Below, piece after piece: positions 1 to 8,962 of a stretch of 64,000 nt of DNA. The stretch comes from Flavobacterium johnsoniae (GTDB taxonomy: Bacteria > Bacteroidota > Bacteroidia > Flavobacteriales > Flavobacteriaceae). The stretch lies in NCBI RefSeq assembly GCF_001879205.1, contig NZ_MLFK01000011.1, forward strand, positions 124,001-188,000, given 5' to 3'. Both the position numbers and the translations under genes were made by a program. The notes beneath the pieces were generated by a model that searched no databases, was not told where the DNA came from, and saw only the letters and a program-made list of their open reading frames with translations. Numbering within the stretch: position 1 is the stretch's first letter; each line of letters opens with the position of its first letter.

Positions 1-2
1 TT

Positions 3-740
3 AATATTGCCATGGATGATGCTACTTTTTATAACGCCAGACATCGCAAAATTGAAATTTCGTCGATATTGCCTATTATCGAAAAAGCACAGCTGAATAA
101 TGTAAAGGACAAGAACGATAAATTGGAGAAGATCATCATTTTATTGACGATCCTTACCCTTATTATTATCCTGTTCTCTATTATTATCTTTAAACAATTA
201 AAAGAGAAAAATAAAGCCCGAAAGATAATGGCTTCGTCATACGCACAGCTCCAGGAAATGAATATCAGCCTGAGCGAGGCAAATGCTATTAAAGAGGAAT
301 ATATTACGTATTTTATTAAAGCCACATCGGCGTTTATTAATAAGATTGATCATATTCAAAAAAGTACGCTTCATAAAATCATTACAAAGAAAACCGATGA
401 AGTGATTGCGAGTTTAAAACGTTATAATGTAAAGGAAGAAAGAGAAAATCTGTTCCACCAATTTGATGAAATTTTCCTGAAATTGTTCCCCACTTTCGTA
501 ACCGATTTTAATCATTTATTTCCAAATGATCATAAATGCATCGTTAAGAAAGGTGAACTTTTGAATACAGAACTCCGCATTTTTGCCTTATACCGATTAG
601 GAATTCAGGACAGCAGTCAAATGGCTGAATTTCTGGAACTTTCTGTGGCTACAATTTATACGTACAAAACCAGAATCAAAAGTAAATCTGATTTTAAGGA
701 TACTTTTGAGGAAAAAATTATGGCGATAAAAACGATTTAG
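3..740 (+). CDS. DUF6377-type membrane regulator, C-terminal part (5' end outside window)
   Basis: The reading frame is open from the first bases, so the ATG at position 12 is probably internal and the N-terminal (usually TPR) half lies upstream. The visible part has one membrane segment at about residues 41-62 (rich in I/L), then a coiled-coil-like stretch and a conserved C-terminal region with the sequence GELLNTELRIFALYRLGI, followed by a helix-turn-helix-like end (MAEFLELSVATIYTYKTRIK). This arrangement is typical of Bacteroidota DUF6377 proteins, which resemble membrane-tethered, LuxR-like transcription factors. The function is inferred from the family. The gene is followed by a stem-loop with a T-tract. 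Confidence 0.75.
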   Translation, partial: NIAMDDATFYNARHRKIEISSILPIIEKAQLNNVKDKNDKLEKIIILLTILTLIIILFSIIIFKQLKEKNKARKIMASSYAQLQEMNISLSEANAIKEEYITYFIKATSAFINKIDHIQKSTLHKIITKKTDEVIASLKRYNVKEERENLFHQFDEIFLKLFPTFVTDFNHLFPNDHKCIVKKGELLNTELRIFALYRLGIQDSSQMAEFLELSVATIYTYKTRIKSKSDFKDTFEEKIMAIKTI

Positions 741-853
741 GATTTTGAGATGCTAAGATGCTAACTTAATAAGAGAGTGAGTTCTTTTACTCTAAAGTTA
801 TGAATAAAAAACGCCGCGAATTCACGAATTGCGACGTTTCAGGATTCTTGATG

Positions 854-885
854 CTGCAAGGTTTCTAAACTTGCAGGTCTTTTTA
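854..885 (+). terminator. Rho-independent terminator after the DUF6377 gene
   Basis: CTGCAAG at 854-860 pairs with CTTGCAG at 870-876 and is followed by a T-rich run. It lies downstream of the plus-strand gene ending at 740. Confidence 0.55.
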
Positions 886-902
886 CCATTTTACTTTTAA
901 AA

Positions 903-943
903 TTTTATACCTGTGAGGATTTAAAAACCTTACAGGTATAAAA
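903..943. terminator. Symmetric stem-loop between convergent genes
   Basis: TTTTATACCTGTGAGG (903-918) pairs with CCTTACAGGTATAAAA (928-943) with a single wobble. The arms begin with T and end with A, so the hairpin can terminate in both directions. It sits 5 bases past the end of the minus-strand hydroxylase gene. Confidence 0.7.
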
Positions 944-947
944 ATAT

Positions 948-2171
948 TTATTCTGACGATTCTAATTGTAAAATCATATTCTGATAATATTTACTAAGCG
1001 AGAATAACTGTTCGGCAAAAATCATAACGGCCAGCGGAACAAAGAAAAACATAGTCAGATTTTCTGCGTATAAAAAATATGTCGTTATCATAAAAATGCG
1101 CGTATATTCCAGATAATAAATCCATTTTCGCTGTTCTAATATCGCACCGCAGTTGATTAAAGTGATGATGATGATAGATAAAACAAAAATCTTGTCATAA
1201 ATTTCTAAATGATCAAAATAATATGTAAAAACAGTCAGAAGCAAGGTGCAGACAGCCAATTGAATATATAAGTAATTTCGAAAACGCAGCCTTTGATGCG
1301 GATTACTTTTATCCTGCAGAAAACGTTTTTCTAAAATTGGACGAATATCCTGATCCATGTTGGCCGGACTTCCAAAAACGGCTTTCCATCTTGCTTTAAA
1401 ACCTTTTGAGCGTTTCCATAATTCGTAGATCTCAAAATAATAATGAAAATGCTGCCAAAGGAAGCTGTAGCTTTTTAACGGATGCGTTAATCCATATTTT
1501 GGTTTTTCTTCTTCTTCCTGAAAAGTTCCAAAAAGACGATCCCAGAAGGTAAACATATCACCGTAATTTTTATCGAGATATTTTTCGTCAGAAGCATGAT
1601 GCACACCATGCACAGAAGGTGTTACAAAAACGTATTCCAGCCATTTGATTCTGCCGATAAGCTGTGTGTGCGTAAAGAAAGAATACGCTCCATGCACAAT
1701 AAGCATCGTAATAACCATTGCAGGATGAAAACCAATTAATGGCAGAATACACCAAAAACCCGTTCGTACTATAGCCTGAAAAGTAGTAATTCTGGCGGCG
1801 GCGGTAAAATTAAATTCTTCACTATGATGATGCACAATATGTGCTGCCCAGAAAAAATTGACTTCGTGCCCCAGTCTGTGGTACCAATACCAAACAAAAT
1901 CTGTTGCCAGAATCAAGGCGATCCAGACTAAAAAACTGCTTGGAATCTCGAAAATCCGATAATCGTCGTAAATCAAATAATACAATTGATAAAAACTTGC
2001 GGCAACAAATAAATTAATCAAGCGCTCTGCAATACCAATACTTATATTAGAAACAGAACTTTCATAATTAAAAATTTCAGGTCTTTTTTTCCGTTGTGCC
2101 AGCTTGTATTCCAGAAATAAAAAAAGAAAGAAAGCAGGCATTGCAAAAGCAAGAAAGTTGATATTTTTCAT
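948..2171 (-). CDS. Sterol desaturase / fatty acid hydroxylase family membrane protein
   Basis: This integral-membrane di-iron enzyme carries the three expected histidine clusters: HRLGH at about residues 98-102, HIVHH at 111-115 and HGVHH at 188-192. Hydrophobic segments precede and separate the clusters. At 407 residues it is longer than the basic family domain because of a C-terminal extension with further membrane helices. The substrate cannot be told from sequence; bacterial relatives hydroxylate lipids or carotenoids or cleave ether lipids. It is a stand-alone gene, separated from gdhA by 114 bases. Confidence 0.88.
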   Translation of the reverse strand: MKNINFLAFAMPAFFLFLFLEYKLAQRKKRPEIFNYESSVSNISIGIAERLINLFVAASFYQLYYLIYDDYRIFEIPSSFLVWIALILATDFVWYWYHRLGHEVNFFWAAHIVHHHSEEFNFTAAARITTFQAIVRTGFWCILPLIGFHPAMVITMLIVHGAYSFFTHTQLIGRIKWLEYVFVTPSVHGVHHASDEKYLDKNYGDMFTFWDRLFGTFQEEEEKPKYGLTHPLKSYSFLWQHFHYYFEIYELWKRSKGFKARWKAVFGSPANMDQDIRPILEKRFLQDKSNPHQRLRFRNYLYIQLAVCTLLLTVFTYYFDHLEIYDKIFVLSIIIITLINCGAILEQRKWIYYLEYTRIFMITTYFLYAENLTMFFFVPLAVMIFAEQLFSLSKYYQNMILQLESSE

Positions 2172-2285
2172 TTTTAAAAATTACTTTATTATGAATAGAA
2201 CTAAAAAGACATTTCATCAGCTAAAAAAACAAACTTCTGCTCATTTTAATAGTTGATGAAAATAATCCTGGTTGTATTAAAAAAA

Positions 2286-3572
2286 TTAATTCTGTTTGAA
2301 TTTTGGCGCTTCTAAAGCAACTTCTTTTACAGATTGCGTTTCTGCAACTTTCTTTAAAGCAATTATATAAGCTGCAATTCTTGGCGTTACACTATGTTTT
2401 GCCGCCACTCTAAATACGGTTTCAAAACCTTTTTCCAGAATATCTTCCAAACGCTTGTTAATCTGCTGAATTCTCCACGATTCTAATAATGAGTTCTGAA
2501 GCCATTCAAAATAAGAAACTGTAACTCCTCCGGCATTTGCCAAAATATCAGGAACTACTAAAACATTATTTTCATGCAGGATTTTATCAGCATCTGAAGA
2601 AACCGGACCATTTGCTGCTTCGATAATTATTCTAGCGCGAATATCCTTGGCATTCTTTTGTGTAATCACATCTTCTTTAGCCGCAGGAATCAAAACATCA
2701 ACATCTAAAAGCAATAAATCTTCGTGTTTAATCGCAACTGAATTTGGATATCCTTTTATGGTTTTATTATTAAGGTTGTAATACAAAATCAATTCCGGAA
2801 TATTAATTCCGTCCGGATTGTAAAACGCTTCCGAGACATCGCTTACCGCTACAATTTTCACTCCTTTTTCATATAAAAACAAAGCTGAGTGCAGGCCGAC
2901 ATTACCGAATCCCTGAATTGCCGCAGTTGATCTTGCCGGTCTGATTTTTAATTTTTCCAATGCCAGCAAACTAATTATGCTTACGCCTCTTCCGGTTGCT
3001 TCCACTCTTCCCAGAGAACCTCCTGAATGCAGATGCTTTCCGGTTACAACCGCATGAATTGTTTTTCCGTGAACCAGTGAAAATTCATCCATCAGCCAGC
3101 CCATTTCGTCAGGACCTGTTCCCATATCCGGTGCAGGAACATCTTTTTCAGGGCCGAAAATATCTGCCAGTGCTTTTGTGTAGGCTCTTGTAATTCTTTC
3201 CAGTTCGGTTTTAGAAAGTGTTCTCGGGTCGCAGATAATACCGCCTTTTGCTCCTCCAAAAGGAATTCCCGTAACAGCAGATTTCCAGGTCATCCAGGCG
3301 GCAAGTGCTTTAACTTCATCAAGATTTACGGCAGTATCATAGCGAATTCCTCCCTTTGACGGACCCAATGCTGTATTGTGAATGACGCGATAACCTTCAA
3401 AATTTTGCTCTGTGCCATTATCTAGTGTTATGGAAAAGTTTACCACAATTTGTTTTTCCGGACGCTGCAGCTTTTGTCTTATCGATTCATCTAAATTAAG
3501 AATATCGGCCGCTATATTAAAACGATCAATCATGGATTGAAAGGGATTCTGTTTTATAATTTCTGTACTCAT
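2286..3572 (-). CDS. gdhA: Glu/Leu/Phe/Val dehydrogenase (glutamate dehydrogenase type)
   Basis: This cytosolic enzyme interconverts glutamate and 2-oxoglutarate plus ammonium. Its 428 residues match the usual hexameric class. The substrate-binding segment GPSKGGIRYD and the following KSAVTGIPFGGAKGGI region carry the conserved lysines. A Rossmann fold is shown by AIQGFGNVG around residue 215-223, and IIEAANGPV and NAGGVTVSYFEW are family signatures near the C-terminus. Coenzyme preference is not readable with confidence. A 28-codon ORF and a strong terminator lie upstream in the same direction, which may matter for regulation. Confidence 0.93.
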   Translation of the reverse strand: MSTEIIKQNPFQSMIDRFNIAADILNLDESIRQKLQRPEKQIVVNFSITLDNGTEQNFEGYRVIHNTALGPSKGGIRYDTAVNLDEVKALAAWMTWKSAVTGIPFGGAKGGIICDPRTLSKTELERITRAYTKALADIFGPEKDVPAPDMGTGPDEMGWLMDEFSLVHGKTIHAVVTGKHLHSGGSLGRVEATGRGVSIISLLALEKLKIRPARSTAAIQGFGNVGLHSALFLYEKGVKIVAVSDVSEAFYNPDGINIPELILYYNLNNKTIKGYPNSVAIKHEDLLLLDVDVLIPAAKEDVITQKNAKDIRARIIIEAANGPVSSDADKILHENNVLVVPDILANAGGVTVSYFEWLQNSLLESWRIQQINKRLEDILEKGFETVFRVAAKHSVTPRIAAYIIALKKVAETQSVKEVALEAPKFKQN

Positions 3573-3745
3573 AGTATTTATTTTTAAAATTTGGGTTTAT
3601 CAGGATTTGGATTTAAGAAAATGCTGGGGCTCAATAAAAATTGGCAAGTGATGCACATACAACACGGAATTTTTGTCTGGCAGCAATGCATCATACTGTT
3701 TATGTTTCTATTTGATCTCATTTTATATCTTTTTACTGTTTCTAA

Positions 3746-3783
3746 AAAAAAGCCTTTCATGGTGCATGAAAGGCTAAAAAAAA
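3746..3783 (-). terminator. Strong terminator between a 28-codon ORF and gdhA
   Basis: AGCCTTTCATG (3751-3761) pairs perfectly with CATGAAAGGCT (3765-3775) around a 3-base loop, with an A/T tract on each side. Read on the minus strand it is a textbook intrinsic terminator lying between the small ORF at 3808-3894 and gdhA. Confidence 0.85.
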
Positions 3784-3807
3784 AATAACTAACAAGTACT
3801 TTCTCTA

Positions 3808-3894
3808 TTAACGCCATTTCATCGCATAGTTTGACATGCAGCACATCGTCAAGCTGCACATAAACGGGATGATATTTAGACTATAGTTTTTCAT
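3808..3894 (-). CDS. Met/Cys-rich 28-residue peptide ORF upstream of gdhA
   Basis: A 29-codon reading frame runs from ATG at 3894 to TAA at 3808. It begins MKNYSLNIIPF and continues MCSLTMCCMSNYAMKWR, with five Met and three Cys in 28 residues. A TAAATTTG promoter element ends 9 bases before the ATG, so the transcript would be leaderless or nearly so. A perfect intrinsic terminator follows 25 bases after the stop. This promoter-ORF-terminator unit resembles a leader peptide/attenuator or a stand-alone short membrane-active peptide. I do not recognise the family. It is too short to prove by coding statistics. Confidence 0.5.
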   Translation of the reverse strand: MKNYSLNIIPFMCSLTMCCMSNYAMKWR

Positions 3895-3902
3895 TGTTAT
3901 GA

Positions 3903-3910
3903 CAAATTTA
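3903..3910 (-). promoter_or_regulatory. -7 promoter element of the 28-codon ORF
   Basis: TAAATTTG on the minus strand matches the Bacteroidota TAnnTTTG element. Its distance to the ATG at 3894 predicts almost no 5' leader. No clear TTTG was found at -33. Confidence 0.45.
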
Positions 3911-4016
3911 TAAATATATTTCATAAATTCTATCGAATTAGTAGAGTTTATTTTAAAAAATTTCCAATTAAGCCTTAAAGAAGCTGTAAATTAACGATTT
4001 AAAGAGAGAAAAAAAA

Positions 4017-4871
4017 TTAAGAAAACTGAGAAAAAACAATAAAAACAATAGCAATTAAGGCTAAAGCAATACCAATAAAATTGATTTTTGATAGTTTTTC
4101 TTTAAAGAAAAGCAGACCAACGAGACTTCCTAAAACAATAACTCCCATGTTCATTCCTGCAAAAACTGTCGATGGATTTTCGGCAAATGCTTTGTGTGCT
4201 TTTAAATAAAATAGAATATTTCCAAAATTAAAAATACCGACTAAAGCCCCAAAAAGGATATTTTTCGAATTTAATTTTGCCTTTTTTAAAACTACATCAT
4301 AGACCACAACTAATAAAGAAACAGCAAGAGCAATATCAAAAACTATAAATAGTGAAGTTGTATAAGGTAAAGCAGTATAAAGTGCAATCTGCTTGAATAA
4401 AATGTCTACAATTCCAAAACCCAGAAATACTGCAGCCGGATAAATCCATTTGTTTTGATCGTTTATTGATTGTTTTCTTAAGATGAATAAAAGCGCGATA
4501 AAACCAATTATAAGCCCTATAACTTTATAGGAATTAAATTCTTCTTTAAAAATTAACCAGGCGGCAATTATTGGGATAAATAATGACAATCGCTGCGCGG
4601 CATCTGTTTTTACGATTCCCATATATTTAATAGAAGTAAACAAAAACAGAAAAACAATTGGCAGTAAAACACCAACTGCGGCATAAATATTCCATGGAGC
4701 CTCAGCATGAACAACGGTTAAATCAGGGCTGAAAGTAAAATAGCAGAGCGCCAGTGCCGTTATATAATTAAAAGCTATTATTTGAATTGGAGTGGCATTA
4801 TATTTACGGGTTAGTTTGAAAATTACACCAACCGTTACACTGCACAAAATGCTTAAAATTAGAAATAACAT
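4017..4871 (-). CDS. EamA/DMT-superfamily transporter
   Basis: The 284-residue, highly hydrophobic protein has about ten membrane segments and the two-fold EamA repeat. The first half begins MLFLILSILCSVTVGVIFKL; the second ends VLGSLVGLLFFKEKLSKINFIGIALALIAIVFIV, which is the typical EamA C-terminal repeat. Members export metabolites such as amino acids or nucleotides, and the substrate here is unknown. It follows the oxygenase gene by 58 bases on the same strand and may be cotranscribed with it. Confidence 0.85.
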   Translation of the reverse strand: MLFLILSILCSVTVGVIFKLTRKYNATPIQIIAFNYITALALCYFTFSPDLTVVHAEAPWNIYAAVGVLLPIVFLFLFTSIKYMGIVKTDAAQRLSLFIPIIAAWLIFKEEFNSYKVIGLIIGFIALLFILRKQSINDQNKWIYPAAVFLGFGIVDILFKQIALYTALPYTTSLFIVFDIALAVSLLVVVYDVVLKKAKLNSKNILFGALVGIFNFGNILFYLKAHKAFAENPSTVFAGMNMGVIVLGSLVGLLFFKEKLSKINFIGIALALIAIVFIVFSQFS

Positions 4872-4929
4872 AGAATTAAATTTTTGAAAACAAAAATAGT
4901 GTTTATCTCTTTTATACTTTCAAAAAATA

Positions 4930-5523
4930 TTAATCATTCTTAAACCAGCCGGTAATACTCATTCTGGTGCTGTGGGTAACCAATACTTCGTGAACCAGTT
5001 CATTACTTTTAAAGAAAACAGTTTTACCCTGAACAGGAGAAATTTTCTGCTGCGAGTTGTTCTGATGAATCAGTAATTCTCCTCCGTCGCTTTCTTTCCA
5101 ATTGCTGTTAAGATAACTGATCATCGAATACTTACGGCTTGAATTGTTTTTGAACTGATCTAAATGTTTGGAATAAAAATCGCCTTTTTCATATAAGGAA
5201 TAATGAAACTCGTAACCCGTAATCCCGGCAAAACAATTTTCGTTTAAATAGAGTACAAAAGCATCGATGATATCGAAAAACTCATTTTCAAAAACATTAT
5301 TGTGCTTTTTATCCAGCCAGTAAATCGCATCATTTCTAACTTTTTCATTAAAAGAAATTTTTTCTGAATTGCCAATTCCAGCTGTCAGCAGTAAACTTGC
5401 ACCATTTAAATCGATTAAGTTTTGTTTGAGATTATCTGCCAGGGCATCACTCATAAAACGTTCTGATATTCCAATTTTATTCTCTATGTAACTCGCGATC
5501 AAATCTTCAAAACTGTCATTCAT
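4930..5523 (-). CDS. 2-oxoglutarate/Fe(II)-dependent dioxygenase, prolyl 4-hydroxylase-like
   Basis: The C-terminal half shows the double-stranded beta-helix ligand set: HLDQF supplies His and Asp, NELVHEVLV the distal His, and TRMSITGWF the Arg that binds 2-oxoglutarate. These features place it with the P4Hc/SM-20-like family, which hydroxylates a protein or small-molecule substrate in the cytosol. I chose the ATG at 5523 (MNDSFEDLIASYIENK), giving 197 residues, because the 22 residues before it are Cys-rich and unlike the family. An upstream start at 5589 is possible but less likely. Confidence 0.8.
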   Translation of the reverse strand: MNDSFEDLIASYIENKIGISERFMSDALADNLKQNLIDLNGASLLLTAGIGNSEKISFNEKVRNDAIYWLDKKHNNVFENEFFDIIDAFVLYLNENCFAGITGYEFHYSLYEKGDFYSKHLDQFKNNSSRKYSMISYLNSNWKESDGGELLIHQNNSQQKISPVQGKTVFFKSNELVHEVLVTHSTRMSITGWFKND

Positions 5524-5702
5524 TGCTTTTATAGGAAAACTGAAAATACAGCTAACGGAGCAAGGTAGGCTATTAAAAACTTGCAGCACTGTTTTTTAGA
5601 AATAATAAATCTTGTCAATGCGACTGAGGAGATTTTGCTGAGTTACTTACTGAGATACCTCGTTCCCCGCGATGACAATGATTGCTTGCCCTTACTTAAA
5701 AT

Positions 5703-5740
5703 AATAAACCCGACAGTTTTTTGAAACTGTCGGGTTTATT
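5703..5740 (-). terminator. Terminator after the MoxR ATPase gene
   Basis: A perfect 17-bp inverted repeat pairs 5703-5719 (core AAACCCGACAGTTT) with 5724-5740 around a 4-base loop. It lies 34 bases downstream of the minus-strand gene ending at 5774. Confidence 0.8.
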
Positions 5741-5773
5741 GCAATAATTATTAACAATTTATAATCTAACAAC

Positions 5774-7237
5774 TTATAATTTACTAATATAACTTCCGTA
5801 CATATCTTTAAACTGATGCCCTTGTGCAAATCGATCTTTGCTTAGTTTTTTATATTCTACTAAAGCCCATAAAATAAACTCTTTCATGAAGTACTGATCT
5901 TTTTTATCTAATTCAGGCTGGTATTTTTTTAACAGAATATCCAATGGAGCAACTTCATCTAAAACAGCCTGATATTCTGCATCTGTAGCATCATCTAATA
6001 ATTCGAAACCACTTTCGGCAAAAAACCATTCGATTAAATCAGAATAAGGCGTTTTTTCTCCCGGTTTTTCTAATTTTTCGATTTTAGGAAACAGCGTTGG
6101 GAACAAAGTTCGAATTGCCATACCAATTAAATGCTGTGCTACAAAAGCAGCTCCCTCCTGCTCTCCTTCGTAAACTAATTCTACTTTTCCGGTAATTGCC
6201 GGAATAATTCCGATAAAATCAGACAAACGTAAAACTGTTTTATCTGCCCCTGATTTTAAAGCTCGGCGTTCAGCAGTACTGATTAAATTTTCAAAAGCTG
6301 TAATGCTCATTCTCGCACTTACACCGCTTTTGTTGTCGATGTATTCGCTTTCACGCGCTTCAAAACTTATTTGTTCTAAAATATCTTTGGCTAAATTTGG
6401 CACATAAACTACGTCGCTTTGGTTTTCATCCAGTTTTGCTTCCTGTTCTGTAATCGTTCTTGCGATTGCAACAGTTTCCGGATAATGCGTTAAAATCTGC
6501 GAACCAATTCTGTCTTTAAGAGGGGTTACAATACTTCCTCTGTTGGTATAATCTTCCGGATTTGCGGTAAAAATAAACTGCATATCAAGAGGCATTCTCA
6601 ATTTAAAACCGCGGATTTGAATATCGCCTTCCTGCAGAATATTAAATAATGTAACCTGAATTCTGGCCTGCAAATCCGGTAATTCGTTAATCACAAAAAT
6701 ACTGCGGTTGGCTCTCGGAATCATTCCGAAATGAATCACGCGATCATCAGCATACGATAATTTTAAATTGGCTGCTTTTATTGGGTCAACATCACCTATT
6801 AAATCAGCAACGGTAACGTCTGGTGTTGCTAATTTTTCGAAGAAACGTTCGTTTCTGTGCAGCCATGAAATTGGAGTTTCGTCGCCTTTTTCTTCGATTA
6901 AATCCTTAGCAAAACGCGAAATTGGATTCAGCGGATCGTCATTAATTTCTGAGCCTGTCACAAACGGAATATATTCGTCTAATAATTCCACCATTTTTCG
7001 CGCCAAACGTGTTTTTGCCTGTCCGCGAAGCCCCAATAAATTAATATTATGACGGGAAAGAATTGCACGTTCCAGTTCTGGAATCACCGTATTTTCAAAT
7101 CCGTGAACACCTTCAAAAACGGGTTTGCCTGATTTTATTTTCTCACGAAGATTATTTCGCAATTCGTCTTTAATACTTGTGCTTTTATATCCTGCAGCTT
7201 TTAACTGCCCTAATGTTTTTATATTTTTTATTTCCAT
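5774..7237 (-). CDS. MoxR / magnesium chelatase ChlI-like AAA+ ATPase
   Basis: This 487-residue protein has a P-loop-like sequence LLGLRGQAKTR at about residues 67-77 and a Walker B region SIFVINELPDL. FIFTANPEDYTNRG supplies sensor 1, and TPLKDRIGSQI resembles the MoxR/ChlI arginine-finger region. The C-terminal 200 residues extend beyond the core ATPase. MoxR ATPases typically work with a VWA-domain partner as chaperones or remodellers, and a VWA gene lies directly upstream on the same strand. The client is unknown. It is not a photosynthetic chelatase because no other chelatase subunits are present. Confidence 0.85.
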   Translation of the reverse strand: MEIKNIKTLGQLKAAGYKSTSIKDELRNNLREKIKSGKPVFEGVHGFENTVIPELERAILSRHNINLLGLRGQAKTRLARKMVELLDEYIPFVTGSEINDDPLNPISRFAKDLIEEKGDETPISWLHRNERFFEKLATPDVTVADLIGDVDPIKAANLKLSYADDRVIHFGMIPRANRSIFVINELPDLQARIQVTLFNILQEGDIQIRGFKLRMPLDMQFIFTANPEDYTNRGSIVTPLKDRIGSQILTHYPETVAIARTITEQEAKLDENQSDVVYVPNLAKDILEQISFEARESEYIDNKSGVSARMSITAFENLISTAERRALKSGADKTVLRLSDFIGIIPAITGKVELVYEGEQEGAAFVAQHLIGMAIRTLFPTLFPKIEKLEKPGEKTPYSDLIEWFFAESGFELLDDATDAEYQAVLDEVAPLDILLKKYQPELDKKDQYFMKEFILWALVEYKKLSKDRFAQGHQFKDMYGSYISKL

Positions 7238-7285
7238 TTTGATTGAAATATCGATTGTGTTATTGTTATAAAGTGATTACGAACC

Positions 7286-7347
7286 AATAGAAACAGCGCT
7301 TCGACTTCGCTCAGCAAAAAAACTGAGACTGAATACTGAGACTGAAT
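7286..7347. repeat. Short intergenic repeat cluster between the VWA and MoxR genes
   Basis: A 13-bp unit, ACTGAGACTGAAT, occurs twice in tandem at 7322-7347. Just before it lies GCGCTTCGACTTCGCTCAGC, a sequence type that resembles dispersed flavobacterial intergenic repeats. No gene is visible here. Confidence 0.55.
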
Positions 7348-7356
7348 ACTAAAAAC

Positions 7357-8475
7357 TCACCTAACCCTCTTCTTCCTATTTGTTTCATAATCTTCAAAAA
7401 TCATTTCACCCAAACCTTTTAAACCTGTGTAAAATGCTTTTCCCTGATTTGCTTCTGTAAAATGATTTACGAAACGCTGTAAATACGGATCGTTTGCTAT
7501 CATAAAAGTTGTAATCGGAATGTGTAATTTTCTGGCCTGCTGCGCCTGAGTGTAGCATTTATCTACAATATATTCGTCAAGACCGTTACTGTTCATATAA
7601 TACGAACCATCACGTTCGCGTACGCAACTCGGCTTTCCGTCGGTAATCATAAAGATTTGTTTGTTGGTATTTCGTTTTCGGCGTAAAATATCCATCGCCA
7701 GCTGAAGTCCGGCTACTGTATTGGTATGATACGGTCCAACTTGTAAATACGGTAAATCTTTAATCGGGATTGTCCAGGCATCATTTCCAAAAACCAAAAT
7801 ATCAAGCGTGTCTTTTGGATAACGAGTTGTGATTAATTCGGCCAAAGCCATTGCTACTTTTTTTGCAGGCGTGATTCTGTCTTCGCCATATAAAATCATA
7901 CTATGGCTGATGTCGATCATCAAAACGGTGCTCATTTGCGCTTTGTACTGCGTTTCTTCGACAACCAGATCATTTTCGGTGAGCATAAAGCTTTCAACTC
8001 CGTTATTGATTTGAGCATTTCGTAAACTTTCCGTCAATGAAATACGTTCTAAGCCATCGCCAAAATTAAATTCGCGAAATTCTCCTGTATGTTCATCGCC
8101 ATTTCCGGCATGTTTTGTTTTGTGATTTCCGTTTCCGGAACGTTTCAGATTTCCGAAAATCTGATCTAAAGCCTGCTGACGAATGGCACGTTCTGTTTTA
8201 GCAGTTATTCCAAAACCACCGCTTCCGTCTTCTTTAACTTCGTCTTTTATGTAACCTTTCTTTTTTAAATCTTCGATAAAATCATCGATTGTGTAGTTCT
8301 CATCGGTCAGTTTATATTCTATATCTAACTCCCGAAGCCAGCTGATTGCTTCATCAAAATCGCCCGAAGTATGGGTGATTAGCTCTTTGAAAATGCCAAA
8401 AAGTTTTTCAAACGGAGACTGAAAAGGGGCTTCGTACGACTTAAAATAAAAACCTTTTTTAAATTCGTTTTTCAT
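7357..8475 (-). CDS. VWA-domain protein, partner of the MoxR ATPase
   Basis: The 372-residue protein has an N-terminal acidic helical region, a Gly/His-rich linker at about residues 113-132 and a C-terminal von Willebrand A domain. The MIDAS motif DISHS is at about residues 188-192 (DxSxS), and FMITDGKPS supplies the later MIDAS aspartate. No signal peptide or membrane segment is seen, so it is likely cytosolic. Its position 119 bases upstream of the MoxR-like gene and the shared orientation support a MoxR-VWA pair. Such pairs assemble or activate metal or multi-subunit enzymes, but the target is not indicated. Confidence 0.85.
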   Translation of the reverse strand: MKNEFKKGFYFKSYEAPFQSPFEKLFGIFKELITHTSGDFDEAISWLRELDIEYKLTDENYTIDDFIEDLKKKGYIKDEVKEDGSGGFGITAKTERAIRQQALDQIFGNLKRSGNGNHKTKHAGNGDEHTGEFREFNFGDGLERISLTESLRNAQINNGVESFMLTENDLVVEETQYKAQMSTVLMIDISHSMILYGEDRITPAKKVAMALAELITTRYPKDTLDILVFGNDAWTIPIKDLPYLQVGPYHTNTVAGLQLAMDILRRKRNTNKQIFMITDGKPSCVRERDGSYYMNSNGLDEYIVDKCYTQAQQARKLHIPITTFMIANDPYLQRFVNHFTEANQGKAFYTGLKGLGEMIFEDYETNRKKRVR

Positions 8476-8581
8476 AATTTTAAAATTACGGTTTTTTAGA
8501 ATTATGAAAAACGAAACGTTTATTAATTTTTAGTTAAAATATTTAACCAAAATTGACTACTAACAGTGTTAGATATAATAA

Positions 8582-8962
8582 TTATTCAAACTTTCCATCA
8601 ACATAAAACCATTCGTTATTTTCTAATTTAAAGGTTGAAAATTCGTAATGTGTTTGAGGTTTATTATTTGAATCTAAAAAATAAGCCTTAAACTCCACTG
8701 TATTTTCTGTGAAACTTAAAATTTCCAATTTCTGCCATTTATTAGCAGTCGCCCATTTTAAAATTTCTGTTTTTGAATAATATTTTCTTTCCGAAATATA
8801 AGTAGTTTCTAAAAGATAATCCGCATTGTGTATTGCATAAGCCGAATATCTCGAACGCATTAAAGCCAGAGCTGTTGGTGCTTTTTGATTATTTTCGAGA
8901 TATAATCCACAGCAGTTATCAAACAGCAGTCCGGTATCGCAATAACATTTATGCGTCGCCAT
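8582..8962 (-). CDS. ychJ: YchJ-family protein with N-terminal SEC-C-like zinc motif
   Basis: The 126-residue protein starts with a Cys-rich segment, KCYCDTGLLFDNCCG, corresponding to the C-x-C-x8-CC zinc-binding SEC-C motif of UPF0225/YchJ proteins. The family sequence LMRSRYSAYAIHNADYLLET follows, and then an NTF2-like beta sheet. The length matches the family. The biochemical role of YchJ is not established. Its start overlaps the 3' end of the preceding 78-residue gene by 14 bases, so the two are probably translated from one mRNA. Confidence 0.85.
   Translation of the reverse strand: MATHKCYCDTGLLFDNCCGLYLENNQKAPTALALMRSRYSAYAIHNADYLLETTYISERKYYSKTEILKWATANKWQKLEILSFTENTVEFKAYFLDSNNKPQTHYEFSTFKLENNEWFYVDGKFE

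Noticed and set aside
3584..3859. 91-codon minus-strand ORF between gdhA and the 28-codon ORF
   Set aside because: It runs straight through the perfect terminator hairpin and overlaps the better supported small ORF in another frame.
5774..7237. Chlorophyll-pathway magnesium chelatase
   Set aside because: No ChlD/ChlH partners or other tetrapyrrole genes occur nearby; a MoxR-type role with the adjacent VWA protein fits better.
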